This document shows, in pieces, positions 54,187 to 64,000 of a DNA stretch of 64,000 nucleotides. This stretch comes from Pictodentalium vernedei (Eukaryota > Mollusca > Scaphopoda > Dentaliida > Dentaliidae). Made by a program: the position numbers and the translations under genes. The stretch's first letter is position 1, and every line of letters begins with the position of its first letter. The notes beneath the pieces are model-generated. The model saw nothing but the letters and a program-made list of their open reading frames with translations. It was not told the DNA's origin and made no database searches. Location of the stretch: NCBI GenBank assembly GCA_031216915.1, contig CM062297.1, forward strand, positions 539,856,971 to 539,920,970, read 5' to 3'.

Positions 54187-55660
54187 ATTATCATATTTGC
54201 TCGATGGGGGTGTAATTTAGTGCAACTAATTCGTGTGCGAAACATTTAGATGTTTCTGTTCACTACGAGGGGATTTAACAGAAAGGTGTTGGGAGAGAAA
54301 CCATTTATAATTTGAAAATAGTCTACAATAAAACAAACAATACTTAATGTTCGTTATATGTATTTATTATTGCGTACGCTTCATTAAATTGTCACTTTTC
54401 ACACATTCAGCTGTACATTTAGTACTTTAAAACATAGTTTTATACACTTATCGTCCTTTTTACCGACTAAAAGTTGTGTTCAAGCTATTTTTTAAACGGG
54501 GATTCATAACTTATTTACAGTTAGCGTTTCGCCAAACACATGCCGAGGTGATAATAAATATTAAAACCAACCACACATCAGTGGATACTAGTTCTAGATT
54601 CCTGTATGTCCTATCCCAATGATACTCACAGGCACCTATTAAGACTGGAGTACCTTGTTCTCACTCCACCAATCCCTATGTGTGAGCTCCCAGTGGTAGG
54701 CCGGGAGGGAGGCTGAGGCCCCCCTAATGCAAACCATAATTAACTGTTTTCAACCCCCACATTTCCCCAGGAGACACAAGAATCGAGCTCAGAGATTCAG
54801 GATTTGAAGAAAAAAATATCCTGGGAAGGGCCCATAATCGTGGGAGGGAATACACACAATTCTATAGTTCAAGCGTTATATCGAGCTTGCCCCCCCCCCC
54901 CCCCCCCCCCCCCCACCATTTCGAAAATATGAAATGGATTTTTTTTATCCAGTAGGGGCGTAGCCAGGATTCTATAATGGAGGGGGCATTTTTTTTGGGG
55001 GGGGGGGGGGGCAGTTCCAATGAGGGGTCATAAGCTATGTTTTGGAAGCAGAAAATTAAAATATATAAATAATTGAATGGCGATTTTCGTATATAGCGCT
55101 GGCCGATTTGGGCCGTTACAACTGGGTTTTGTACAAAATCATGTTTTTTTTTGTTGTTTGTTGTTTTGATATTACTCGACATGATGATAAACTCTGTTCA
55201 GTAAATTATGTTCACAAAGATCTTTGTTGTTTTTTATAAGTTGCTTGGTAAGCCAGCATGGCGACCAAAATCAAAGACTAGGCTAGTGTCCAATCCCTGT
55301 ACATGTTAATTCCCTTCTCTATATTCCCTGCCCAGAAAGCACAAACGATTACATTGAAACTGGCATCTGAACACAATCCCTACTGCTTTTCTCTGACACA
55401 CACTGGCGCTTTAGGCTATCTTGAACTTGCACTCCAAGATTGGACATCACGTAATTGGAAGCATTCCAAATCTATTGCAGGCGATTGAAATTAATAACTA
55501 ATGAATTGTTTACGATAACTTGTCAATGGGGAGGTCTAGCCCTAGTTCCAAATATCATGATTGCCCCCTCCGACAACATTACAGAATCCTGGCTACGCCC
55601 CGCTAGATATATAATCTATTTCCCATAATCATAATTTCGAAATGGTGTGTATGTGTGTGT

Positions 55661-55691
<31 letters not shown>

Positions 55692-56375
55692 GGCAAGATC
55701 GACATAACGCTGGCATATTTCAATGGCTTGAACTATGGAATTGGGGGTATTCCCTCCCACGGTTGTAGGCCCTTTCCCGGATAATTTTTTCTTCAAATTC
55801 TGAAGCTCTCAGATCGATTCTGGTGCCTCCTGAAGAAACGTGGGGGTTAAAAACAGTAAGATACGTTTGCATATTTGGGGCCCCGCAGAGCCCCCCCCCC
55901 CCCGGGCCCACCACTGTGAGCTCACACATAGGGATTGGTGGAGTGAGCACAAGGGACCCTAGTCTTAACAGGCTGGGTATCACTGAGGTGGAACTTACAG
56001 GAATCTAGAACTAGTATCCACTGAACGTATGTATGGTTTTAATATTTATTATCACCTCGGCATGTGTTTGGTAAACCGCTAACTGAAAATAAAATATGAA
56101 CCCCCGTTTAAAAAAAGAAGAAGCTTGAACACAACTTTTTGCCGGTAAAAAGGACGGTAGGCGTATAAAAACTGTTTTACTAAATGTACCTCTGAAAGTG
56201 TGAAGTGACAATTTAATGAAGCGTGCGCAATATAAAACGAAGATTAAGTATTGTGTGTTTTATTGTAGACTATTTTCAAATTATAAATGGTTTCTCTCCA
56301 AAAACACTTTCTGTTAAATCCCCTCGTGGTGAACAGAAACATCTAAAATTAGCTACACCTCCCTCGAGCAAGTAT
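54187..56375. mobile_element. 2.2-kb foldback palindrome, ~800-bp arms
   Basis: The left arm (54,187-54,985) and right arm (about 55,560-56,375) are inverse copies. For example, ggatactagttctagattcc (about 54,582) answers ggaatctagaactagtatcc (about 56,000), and tcactccaccaatccctatg answers catagggattggtggagtga. Both arms contain a homopolymer block (C-run at 54,892-54,914, G-run at 55,676-55,693) and a GGCGTAGCCAGGATTC motif. The ~575-bp spacer holds half of a palindromic MITE (ccaatgaggggtcataagct). No transposase was seen. Confidence 0.8.
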
Positions 56376-56655
56376 GATAATACTCACCCCGTCGTGCACC
56401 TCAGCGAAATCGTTGTTTTCCTTGCACAAAATGGCGTGTCGATCGGTGTCGATGGAAACATGATCTATTTTGTCTTGAAAATAGTCTACAATAAAACAAA
56501 GAATACTTAATCTTCCTTCTATATACTTATTATTGCGTAAGCTTCCTTAAAAAATCACTTTTCACACATTCAGAGGTACAATTAGTACTTTAAAATGTAG
56601 TTTTTATACACTTACCGTCCTTTTTACCGGATACCGTACTTTTTACCGGCAAAAA
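56138..56655. mobile_element. Inverted-repeat element GCCGGTAAAAAGGACGG
   Basis: The left arm (56,138-56,280) and right arm (about 56,470-56,655) are inverse copies from tttttgccggtaaaaaggac to ttgtagactattttca. It overlaps the outer part of the foldback, which itself includes one arm. The LINE at 56,656 begins precisely at the right edge. Confidence 0.7.
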
Positions 56656-56672
56656 GTATTACCCCAAAACGT

Positions 56673-57062
56673 GTGCCTATGGAGGTAGGCCTAAAACAGG
56701 GGTGTATCATTTCGCCAATTCTGTTTGCATTGTACATCAAAGGTTTAGGAGATGAGCTCCTGCATAGCGACGAGGGGGGAGCAGTTGGGGACTTGAAGAT
56801 CCGAGGGCTATTTTTTGCAGACAATATGGTGCTAGTGTCAGAAAGCGAAGAGTGGCTAACGAAAATGCTGGGAAATATGGGAGCAAATGGAGACTCGAAC
56901 TTAATGAAAGGAAGAGCAAAGTTATACCTGTGGGCCGCAAAGTGGACCCCACTCGAAGGTGGAGAGTTGGTGAGTTCTGCATTCCGGAAGGTAGCAGCAT
57001 CTTCCCAGTGTAGGAGAGAAGGTGATTACGAGTATTTGGGGGTAAATATAAACATTACATGA
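56673..57062 (+). pseudogene. LINE RT core with mutated catalytic box
   Basis: GLKQGCIISPILFALYIKGL is RT motif B, and FFADNMVLVSES is motif C. The second catalytic Asp of FADD is Asn, so the polymerase is dead. The frame ends with YLGVNINIT at a TGA. The GLKQGC form of motif B differs from the GVPQG form in the other LINEs here, so this is a separate clade. Confidence 0.8.
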
Positions 57063-57092
57063 AGAGGTATCTACCGAAACCACACAAATAAA

Positions 57093-58020
57093 TTGATTCT
57101 GAAGGGGAAGCGAATCCTTAACCAAATGAAACGTATAGGGAGAAACAGTTTCAATAAGGTTTTCGTGGGGAAAACCATTTGGGAAATGGTGGGTCTGCCA
57201 AGTATAACATACGGTACGGAAGTGGTACCTCTAAACCAGACGGCCGTAAAGAGCTTGGAAATCCTGCAGAACGATGCAGGCCGATGGATAACGGGGTCGA
57301 GTAATGCCGCAGCGCTAGAAGCAATGAGGGATGAGCTTGGGTGGATGAGGATCGAGGAGAGGATAGACCTGTTGAAACTCGGCTATCTTAATTATTTGGT
57401 AAATCTCCCCGACAGTCGATGGTGTAAAGTAATGTTCCTGAGAATTTTCAACTCAAATATCAAGACGGGTGGATGGTCCAAGTGAGGGAGCTAGTAGAGA
57501 ACTACTCATTGGATATCTCGGACCTAGACGTTGGGGCAAACCAGGGTAAAAACAAAATCGTCAGAGAAAGGGTCATGGAGGATTGTAACCGTAACTAGCG
57601 AGAGGGGGTCAAATCAAAGAGGTCTTTGGGTGGCCTGCGTGATAAAGAGAAGCCAGGGTTTGAAGAGTACCTTGATGGCACCTTTGGGGCGTCACTGTTA
57701 TTCAAGCTGAGGTCGCGGTCCCTGGAGCTGAGGGGAAAATTGGGAAAAACAATGAAAAGGAGTGCCAGATGTGCAATTTGGGCATGGTGGAGACCTTGGA
57801 ACACTATCTTCTAGAATGCCCAAAGTACCAGTCCAACAGAATAATATTCACAGGGAGTATATTGGGGAAGTGGGAGGGTTAATATGCTGATCGGAGAGAT
57901 TGGGACGAATGGGTGCAAGAGATGTCATCAAGCAGTTCGTCTCCGAGTGTTGGGAGGAGAGGAGAAGCGTGGGAATTGGGAGGCAGTTGGGAGTACAGGG
58001 CTAACCAAGGCCTTCTCGTC
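57093..58020 (+). pseudogene. LINE C-terminal region
   Basis: ITYGTEVVPLNQTAVKSLEI, RWITGSSNAAALEAMRDELG and LLKLGYLNYLVNL lead, after shifts at about 57,480, 57,595 and 57,740, to the KPGFEEYLDGTFG segment and the Cys-His tail (CNLGMVETLEHYLLEC readable across 57,770-57,820). This is the same protein end as at 544-957. Confidence 0.8.
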
Positions 58021-58379
58021 CGAGAACCGCGACAAATCAGCGGCTGGCCAAAGTGTTGTTATTATTATTAGGTTTCTTTTTCTTTTTTTCTAAAATAACC
58101 AGCAAACTGCGGTTTCAGTATTACCATAAATTTGCCCACTTCTCTTAGCAAACACGGAGCAGAACTCTTGTAATTATGCAAATTCCTAGCCATTTTCTAG
58201 TTCGAGGTTCTCGGGGATCTCAACCCACTATCCTACTTGTATAGTTGTACAACAATATTTTATTTCAAAAAGACACTTCAAGCAAACATGATACAAAAGA
58301 AATAGTGAACATAATTTAAGAAGTGTGGAAATTGGATTCAGCAGCAAGCTAAAGCTATCCTACTGCCAGTCGCACACTC

Positions 58380-58505
58380 AAACTTAATAAGATTATTGGC
58401 TCTCGCTCCCGACTCTCGTGGATTTATAAGCAAATAAAGTTATTAGGGTCGCAAGGGATTTCAATCCCACATCGTCCCTGTGCGCCTTCGGCGCGCGGAA
58501 ACTTT
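58380..58505 (+). repeat. Dispersed repeat with GCGCC-TTC-GGCGC hairpin
   Basis: Inverse relative of 25,420-25,570. It includes ctcgtggatttataagcaaa, agggatttcaatcccacatc and gtgcgccttcggcgcgc. Confidence 0.55.
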
Positions 58506-58542
58506 TCATTCATTCATTCCCTTTTCCTGCCCGTAGAATTAT

Positions 58543-58675
58543 TGGAGGCCAGTTTGGGTAAAACTGCGGCGGACGTTGAGGGTCGAATTTTGGAGGCCGG
58601 TTTGGGTAAAAATGTTGGAGGCCGGTTTGGGTACAAATGTTGGAGGCCGGTTTGGTTGGAGGCCGGTTTGGGTGT
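58543..58675 (+). repeat. 22-bp minisatellite GGAGGCCGGTTTGGGTAAAA, third locus
   Basis: Five or six imperfect units, the last ones shortened. The unit sequence matches those at 14.9 and 21.9 kb. Confidence 0.85.
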
Positions 58676-58921
58676 AATCGCTCTAGACATAGGCTTCTCG
58701 TTGCAGCTGTCGTTTTCAGTCCACCTTGATGTTGACGATCCCTAGATTTGTTGTGATTTCTGGGAAAAAACAAGCTGTTCACAGTTCGTCCTTGTCAAAT
58801 GATTTCCAATGGCTTAAGAATAAAGAGTTTCAGCACAAGCTATATCACTGGATATAATCTCAAAGTTGTGAGGACAGTTTTCTTGGAGTGGAACTCTTTA
58901 CACCAATCGAAGATTTTTGGC

Positions 58922-59799
58922 TATAATAATAATAACTCTTTGGCCAGCCGCTGATTTGTCGCGGTCCTCATAAGAGAAGGCCATCATTCCCCCTGCACCC
59001 CACCCCCTCTTCCCCTCCTCTCCTCCCAGCATTCAGATATAAACTGCTTAATAGTGTCCCTCACTTCCTCTTTTTCAATTTCTTCAATAAGCATTCCTAC
59101 CCTCTCCCTCGTGTCCCCCTTCAGCCATCTATCCTTTGTTTCTTTACCCCACTTCTGCATTATTCTTCCAGTAAATTTTATTCTATGAGGTATATACTGT
59201 GGGCATTCCAAGAGAAAATGTTCCAGGGTCTCCACTACTCCAGAGTGGCACATTTGGCATCCCTTTTCTCCATCTCTCCCAATCTTCCCCCGAAGCTCCA
59301 GTGATCTTGATCTCACTTTGAACAGCAGTGACCCTCCAAAGGTGCCATCTAGGTACTTCTCAAAAGCTGGCTTTTCTTTATATTGTAACCCCTGCAGTGA
59401 TCTTTTCACGCTAACCCCTGCTCGCCAGTTTCGATTGCAATCTTCCATGACTCTCTCTTTGACAAACCTTTTGCCTTCTTTCATTCCTACTTCTATGTTT
59501 GTGACCTCTATAGAGTAATTGTCCATTAGTTCCCTCACATGTTTTGACCACCCCGTATCTATATTAGAATTCCAAATGGTATCGAGCATCAGTTTGCACC
59601 ACCGGTTGTCAGGCAGGTTTCTCAAGTAGTTAAAGTAACACAGTTTTCCCAAATCTACCCTGTCCTTGATTTTCATCCACCCAAGCTCCCCCCTTACTGC
59701 TTCCAAAGCTGCAGCATTACTCGACCCTGTTATCCATCTGCCGGCATCATTCTGAGTACTTTCCAACTTCTTAATAACGGTTTGGTTTAATGGAATCAC
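58922..59799 (-). mobile_element. 5'-truncated LINE, same family, minus strand
   Basis: The 3' hairpin is at 58,948-58,964 and the tail at 58,922-58,934 (ATTATTATTA on the element strand). The element is truncated within the C-terminal region at about 59,799. It is the cleanest copy of the family's C-terminus. Confidence 0.85.
58984..59799 (-). pseudogene. LINE ORF2 C-terminal 271 residues, open
   Basis: Uninterrupted frame: PLNQTVIKKLESTQNDAGRW, ITGSSNAAALEAVRGELGW, DRVDLGKLCYFNYLRNL, EKPAFEKYLDGTFGGSLLF, CQMCHSGVVETLEHFLLEC (Cys-x2-Cys-x11-His-x4-Cys) and FISECWEERRG. The absence of stops suggests a younger insertion than its relatives. The RT domain is missing, so the copy is not functional. 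Confidence 0.8.
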
Positions 59800-59931
59800 G
59801 TCCCGGACGGAATGGTTTCGCGTGCCAAAGGCGCGCAGGGACGGTGTGGAGCATTCCCTTTTCGATCCTCTTTAGCTGTATGTGATTTTGACTGGTCTGG
59901 CCGTGGCAAAGGAGGAGAATGATAAAGATAC

Positions 59932-60830
59932 TCAGCGGCGTCTGTGCTTTCGTCTGTTCTTTTTTGGAGGAGGTGGCTGCGATGGTGATACCTCCTTTGG
60001 TGGTGTTGAAGGAGGAGTGATGGAGGGCTGACTAGGTTGGTAGGGTCTAGCCCTTGCAGCTGCCGGTGATGGAGAGCTCTTTGGTGTTGTGTTGTGTTGT
60101 GCGCAGGTAACGGCTGCTGACACTCTCTATTGCTACTCTGAACATGTTTTTATTTAGCCCGCGGTTTTCCAAGGTCTACAAGAAATGCTAGGTGTCCTGA
60201 TCGGTAAAGGCTGGAAGAGCAAGAGTGAGTTTAGCGACATGTGCGACGTCCGACTCAACATCCTGCTTCAGAAAAAGACCTTCCTCCTCCATCTCCTCTT
60301 CCGAGGAAGAGTGTGATGGGCTTGAGATACGGCTATCACCTGGCGAACCAGCGTCCTCCGGACCTTCCACTGGAGTGGAAGGAGTCGAGCTAGGCGTGAA
60401 ATGGACAGGGGTAGCAGGCATTGAGCTTTCAACGCTATGGTTATTGCCTCCCTCTCTTCCTTTTCTTTTCCAAGAACACCGTCAGTCAGCGGGCATCGCG
60501 TCGTCTGGCGGAAGGTCCCTTCTTTCTTTTCTTTTTTCTTCTTTTGGATGTCATTTGGCTGTGTTCGGCGCTTGTCATCATCCTTTTGCAAGTCCGAGTC
60601 ACTTGGAGGGTGACCAGTGCGGGGGGGGGGGGGGAATCCCCTTACGAAACGTACTGGCCTACACATCTCCAAGACGTCGGTTCGGCTTCTTTATCAAAAT
60701 CCACTGTCAGGTGAATTTTACCTTTGAGCACCTGGATACTCCACGTGGTAGCAAAGGTAGCATTCACTCTGACAAGTGTTTCTTGAATAACAAGTGTTCA
60801 GTAGTTAGCACCTCGGAGTCCAAGGTGCGA
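59932..60830 (-). pseudogene. Low-complexity coding remnant, possibly a LINE ORF1
   Basis: Minus-strand segments in several frames include VNATFATTWSIQVLKGKIHL with TVDFDKEAEPTSW (about 60,690-60,765), a Lys-rich stretch, a Ser/Pro/Glu segment (SSPSHSSSEEEMEEEGLFL) and a Pro-rich basic end (PPPPKKNRRKHRRR, at 59,932-59,975). The mix of a folded segment with basic and Pro/Ser-rich tails is typical of retrotransposon ORF1 proteins. No zinc knuckle was found. A G-run sits at 60,619-60,632. Assignment is weak. Confidence 0.35.
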
Positions 60831-60885
60831 ATGTGTTAATGTATGATCAGTGAAACGATGTGGCTATTATCGGGATCGGGAAGAT

Positions 60886-60965
60886 TCGTCCCCGAGAATA
60901 TTCGTCCCCGGGAATATTCGTCCCCGCTTAGTGGGAATATCGTCCCCGAGAATATTCGTCCCCAG
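60886..60965. repeat. Minisatellite GAATATTCGTCCCCG
   Basis: Five imperfect 15-16-bp units, with one longer variant (gcttagtgggaatatcgtcc). Confidence 0.85.
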
Positions 60966-61087
60966 TATATGAAAAGTATTAAAAGGTGAGTGCAAAAGAT
61001 AAGTAACTAATGGCTCAAGAGAAATATTTGATTTTTTAATAGTCACAAATTTATATATAAAAGAATAACAAACATTTAATGATTTTA

Positions 61088-61262
61088 ACATAAATGAGAG
61101 TGGTAACATATAATTTTTTTATGTTTTAACGTTCATTTCACAGGTACAGAATTGGATTTTAAAATAAATGAGAGAGGTGACATAATATAATTTTTTATGT
61201 TTTAACGTTCATTTCACAGGTACAGAAGTTGATTTCAACATAAATATGAGAGGTAACAGAAT
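61088..61262. repeat. Tandem repeat, ~72-78-bp unit
   Basis: The phrase ataaatgagag(t/a)ggt(a/g)aca recurs at about 61,091, 61,163 and 61,240. The units also share gttttaacgttcatttcaca and ggtacagaa. Confidence 0.8.
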
Positions 61263-61293
61263 GTGATTAATTTTATGATTTACAATACAGAAT

Positions 61294-61491
61294 TCAATAC
61301 TTATTTCTTTGTCTGCCCCAATTTATACACATTGTTGATTTCAAGAAGAAATTCTGTGGTTCTGATGTCATTATTCCTGTATTTCGTCCACACGTGTCAC
61401 AATCCACTGCCTGCTGTCGCGGTCTTACATTTCCACAGTCTATGCATGGAAATTCGTTCTCAGTTGATGGTGCTCTCAGGTTGTAGGACAT
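61294..61491 (-). pseudogene. PHD-like zinc-binding N-terminus, possibly MULE-associated
   Basis: 65 residues from an ATG: FPCIDCGNVRPRQQAVDCDT, then CGR. The Cys-x2-Cys ... VRPRQ-x-A-x-x-CD-x-C order recalls the PHD-like finger at the start of some invertebrate MULE-related proteins. The His/Cys second half is missing (CGRNTGI follows directly), so this is a fragment. The relation to the MULE remnants at 12.9 and 34.2 kb is inferred. Confidence 0.4.
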
Positions 61492-61499
61492 CTTGAACA

Positions 61500-62070
61500 G
61501 TTGATCAATGCTCGATTGATTATGATGAAAGGTTTGTGATTGAACCCCCTAATATACTCCTGTGAGCTTGATGAAGCCATGACGAGTTTTCTCAAGTCGG
61601 CACTTTCCAGTGTAAAGAAACAATGCGGCGAATTTATCCACTGAAACAACATAGTAGTATCTCACTCACTCACTCTAGTTAAATTATAAAAACAGCGGCA
61701 CTGATATATATTCTAATTTGTTGAAAAAACATCTTAAGATCTCCCAGTTAATATTTATATCAAAGTATAATCAAACGAATATTAAAAAAACTAACAACTC
61801 ACTCACTGAATCAATTGGTTATAATCACTGATATAAATTTTTAAAATTCCTTGGGTGGGAATATTAGTCACGTGATATGTTGCAGTGAGGAGTCATGTTA
61901 TTTTAGCTCCATTGTTTTTTCATCAATGAAGGAAATTTAATGAATATATTCTGGAGAAGGTGGGATAGTATGGTTTGTAAGTTCCATTCCTCATGCCAGC
62001 TAAGCCTAAAACGTCAAAGTCACAGACTGAAAGTAAGAAAGGTGAAAAAATAAACGTCCAGCTACTTCAC
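61500..62070. other. No gene recognised
   Basis: AT-rich sequence without motifs. Confidence 0.4.
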
Positions 62071-62291
62071 CATTGTTGAGAGACAGCACGGAGACTACGA
62101 GAAATGCTTCGACAAAATTGACCGATCTCTACTGTGGCAAAAACTCCTAACACAAAATATTTCATGTATATTCGTAAAAGCAATTAGATCAATGTACGCG
62201 ACCGTGAAATCGTGTGTTCGATATAAATCCCCACTTTCGAACTTTTTCAATTCAGGAATAGGTCTAAAACAAGAGCTCCCCGTTACTTTTT

Positions 62292-63209
62292 ATGTTATTC
62301 GTCAATGACATCGCTGATAATATCAATACCGATTTAAATGGTATTTTTACTATAAATGAATTACATTTATTCCTTCTTTTGTATGCCGACGACCAAGCAC
62401 TTTTCGCTAAATCGCCGGACACATTACAGTCAATGTTAACGGATATTGAAAACTACTGTCTGCGTTGGGGATTAAAAATCAATACTTTCAAAACTAAAGC
62501 AATGATTTTTGAAAAGGGAAGACATACATCTCATGATTTTTTTATATACAATACGGTCATTGAAGTTGTAAAATCCTTCAAATATCTTGGAATTACTCTT
62601 TTTAAAAATGGAAACTGGTATCAAACCCAAAAACAAATAGCCCATCACGCCTCATTCGGGTTATATAATTTATTCACAATACTTGAAAATATAGAACTAC
62701 CAATCTCCAGAATATGTATATTATTCGATTGCCTGGTGGGATCAATCCTCCACTTTGGTTCTGAAATTTGGGGAGCACATAAAGCTCCAAATATTGAAAC
62801 CATACATAATAAATTTCTACGCAAAATACTGGGTGTAAAAAAATCAACGAACCTATTAGCACTGTATGGGGAACTAGGTCGTCTCCCGTTATCTGTTTAC
62901 AGAAAAATAACACTTGTTAAATATTGGTTAAAAATACTTCAATTAAAAGATTCATCACTTGATACGGGGCGTAACTATAATGGAAAGAATTGGGCTTACC
63001 AAATTAAAACCATCTTATCGGAACATGGCCTTGCGTACATCTGGAATGAGCAATTCGATAATTACTTTTGCATAAATATAATTAAGAATAGAATAGTCGA
63101 CATAAATCAACAGAATTGGCACTCAGATATACTTAACTCGACTCGCCTTGAGTCATATTGTATTTTTAAACACAGTTTTTGGAATCGAAACGTATTTGAA
63201 TGTGCTTAA
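62292..63209 (+). pseudogene. LINE reverse transcriptase, main part
   Basis: 305 codons from MLFVNDIADN: YADDQALFAKSPDTLQ (YADD intact), LRWGLKINTFKTKAMIF, FKYLGITLFKNGNW, GSEIWGAHKAPNIETIH and LALYGELGRLPLSVYRK. Motif A (KCFDKIDRSLLWQ) lies upstream in another frame, with a shift at about 62,275, where the expected KQGDxLSP motif is garbled (GLKQ then a frame change). One further shift follows at about 63,205. Confidence 0.85.
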
Positions 63210-63528
63210 TGAATTTAAATATAGATCAGCCCTATCGAGGTTTAGGACATCATCACACTCTCTCTCCATTGAAACCGGTAGACATGACAATACACCACGG
63301 GAACAAAGACTCTGCAAATCATGTAATCTGAGGGAAATTGAAAATGAATATCATTTTCTTCTTGTGTGCCCACGCTATCACTACCTCCGGCAAAAGTACT
63401 TCAAGCCATACTTTTGTTACCGGCCATCTATTCAGAAATTTGACTCTTTGATGGCCTCAGAGTCGCGTGTGATTATAAACAAATTGTCAAAATTTATATA
63501 CCTTGCAGATAAACAACGAATACCTTAA
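63190..63528 (+). pseudogene. LINE C-terminal Cys-His region
   Basis: YRSALSRFRTSSHSLSIETG, then CKSCNLREIENEYHFLLVC: Cys-x2-Cys ... His-x4-Cys. It continues in the frame that follows the shift near 63,200 and ends at a TAA at 63,528. Low stop content suggests a fairly young copy. Confidence 0.8.
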
Positions 63529-63941
63529 ATAATTATATGTGCGTGTATCAGCCATTCCCCGATATGAAGTTACCCCCTCCCCCACCGAAAAACATGTAAA
63601 TAAATAATAAATAAATAAATAATACATTGCATATATGGATGCCATGGGTACAGGCTCTCCGAGCTGGTGCAGGTGACGTCCATACTCGCAAGGCCCAGTT
63701 GAGTTGATGTAAATTGTTTGATCTAGCTGAACACCATACGGGTATAAACTTTCGATTTCACACATTCTGGAATCCCTTTCTCGTTTTATGCAAGGGTAGA
63801 CGTCACGTGGGGCTAGCTCTTGGAGCTGGTGTCGATGTTGTCGATATGTGCAAGTCATTACCAACGATAACTGTTGGAAACAACTGTTATATATAAATAT
63901 TCCCTACTAGAATTTAATACGTGGGTGGACTTTATGTACCT

Positions 63942-64000
63942 TAACCCTTCGCCAAATCTAAAACCCAATCATGCAAACTTTTGTTTGAAGAACCTACGTC
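63942..64000. mobile_element. Possible MITE left end at window edge
   Basis: TTAACCCTTCGCCAAATCTA resembles the TTAACCCTT-x-x-CCAACG ends of the palindromic MITEs. The element would continue outside the window. Confidence 0.4.

Larger units (their letters stand above)
56656..58072 (+). mobile_element. 5'-truncated LINE, same family as 478-957
   Basis: It begins abruptly inside the RT domain next to the inverted-repeat element and ends with the family hairpin (ccgcgacaaatcagcgg, 58,027-58,043) and a ttattattatta tail. It holds the most extensive copy of this family's C-terminal half. Confidence 0.85.
62075..63627 (+). mobile_element. 5'-truncated LINE of a third clade
   Basis: It starts in the RT domain (DYEKCFDKIDRSLLWQKLL at about 62,090) and ends with an (AAAT)n tail at 63,596-63,627. 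It differs in sequence from the other LINEs. Confidence 0.85.

Noticed and set aside
58510-58782. Open frame with repeated Pro-Asn-Arg-Pro
   Set aside because: It is a translation of the 22-bp minisatellite, not a protein.
60225-60839. Open frame of 204 codons, plus strand
   Set aside because: It lies opposite the ORF1-like remnant and has Ser-rich, biased composition. No motif was found.
60886-60965. Possible CRISPR-like array
   Set aside because: The units are contiguous 15-16-mers without spacers, in a eukaryotic context.

Overview
This window looks like intergenic DNA from a large, transposon-rich animal genome, probably a marine invertebrate. I cannot name the species. The reasons are AT-rich DNA without operons, a tRNA-derived SINE, many non-LTR retrotransposon remnants, a chromodomain Ty3/gypsy element, piggyBac-, hAT- and MULE-like DNA transposons, and a widespread uncharacterised invertebrate protein family. 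I found no convincing host gene, rRNA, free tRNA gene or CRISPR array. Almost every coding signal belongs to a mobile element.

Layout. 0-5.2 kb: a short tandem repeat broken by a LINE 3' end, two palindromic MITEs with TTAA ends, a third inverted-repeat element and a ~330-bp satellite. 7-12 kb: two tRNA-type SINEs with perfect target duplications and a ~380-bp tandem repeat. 12.9-16.4 kb: a MULE transposase scrap, a MITE, a LINE tail and three hairpins. 16.5-21.8 kb: a LINE split by a 3.3-kb element with long inverted repeats. 23.4-26.1 kb: a hAT-like element whose left end and flank were tandemly duplicated. 27.2-31.4 kb: a TA-flanked element with inverted repeats carrying a large nuclease-like gene. 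34.2-34.8 kb: a second MULE remnant. 35.2-41.6 kb: a near-pristine Ty3/gypsy chromovirus with a single open gag-pol frame. 42.2-45.9 kb: an almost full-length LINE with a 2A-like motif. 46.5-53.0 kb: an element with ~820-bp terminal inverted repeats, a 6-bp target duplication and AGTAGT ends. 54.2-56.7 kb: a 2.2-kb foldback palindrome. 56.7-63.6 kb: three truncated LINE copies, minisatellites and a PHD-like fragment.

The two best candidates for an undescribed system follow. (1) 46,499-53,046 has the terminal hallmarks of a Polinton/Maverick (6-bp TSD GGTGTA, 5'-AG ends, very long TIRs), but it is only 6.5 kb long and shows no DNA polymerase B or integrase. Each TIR carries the same inward-facing TATA/initiator promoter and start codon. 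The left promoter opens a 106-residue unknown protein. The right one ends in a splice donor pointing to a C2H2 zinc-finger protein. (2) 27,179-31,433 has 27-bp near-perfect outer TIRs and TA at both ends. It carries a long gene ending in an XPG/FEN1-like nuclease region and a cysteine-rich tail, and no known transposase was recognised.

The nesting gives a relative history. MITEs are older than the Polinton-like element, which sits inside one of them. The split LINE is older than the element inside it. The gypsy element is the youngest arrival, with LTRs that appear to differ at one base.
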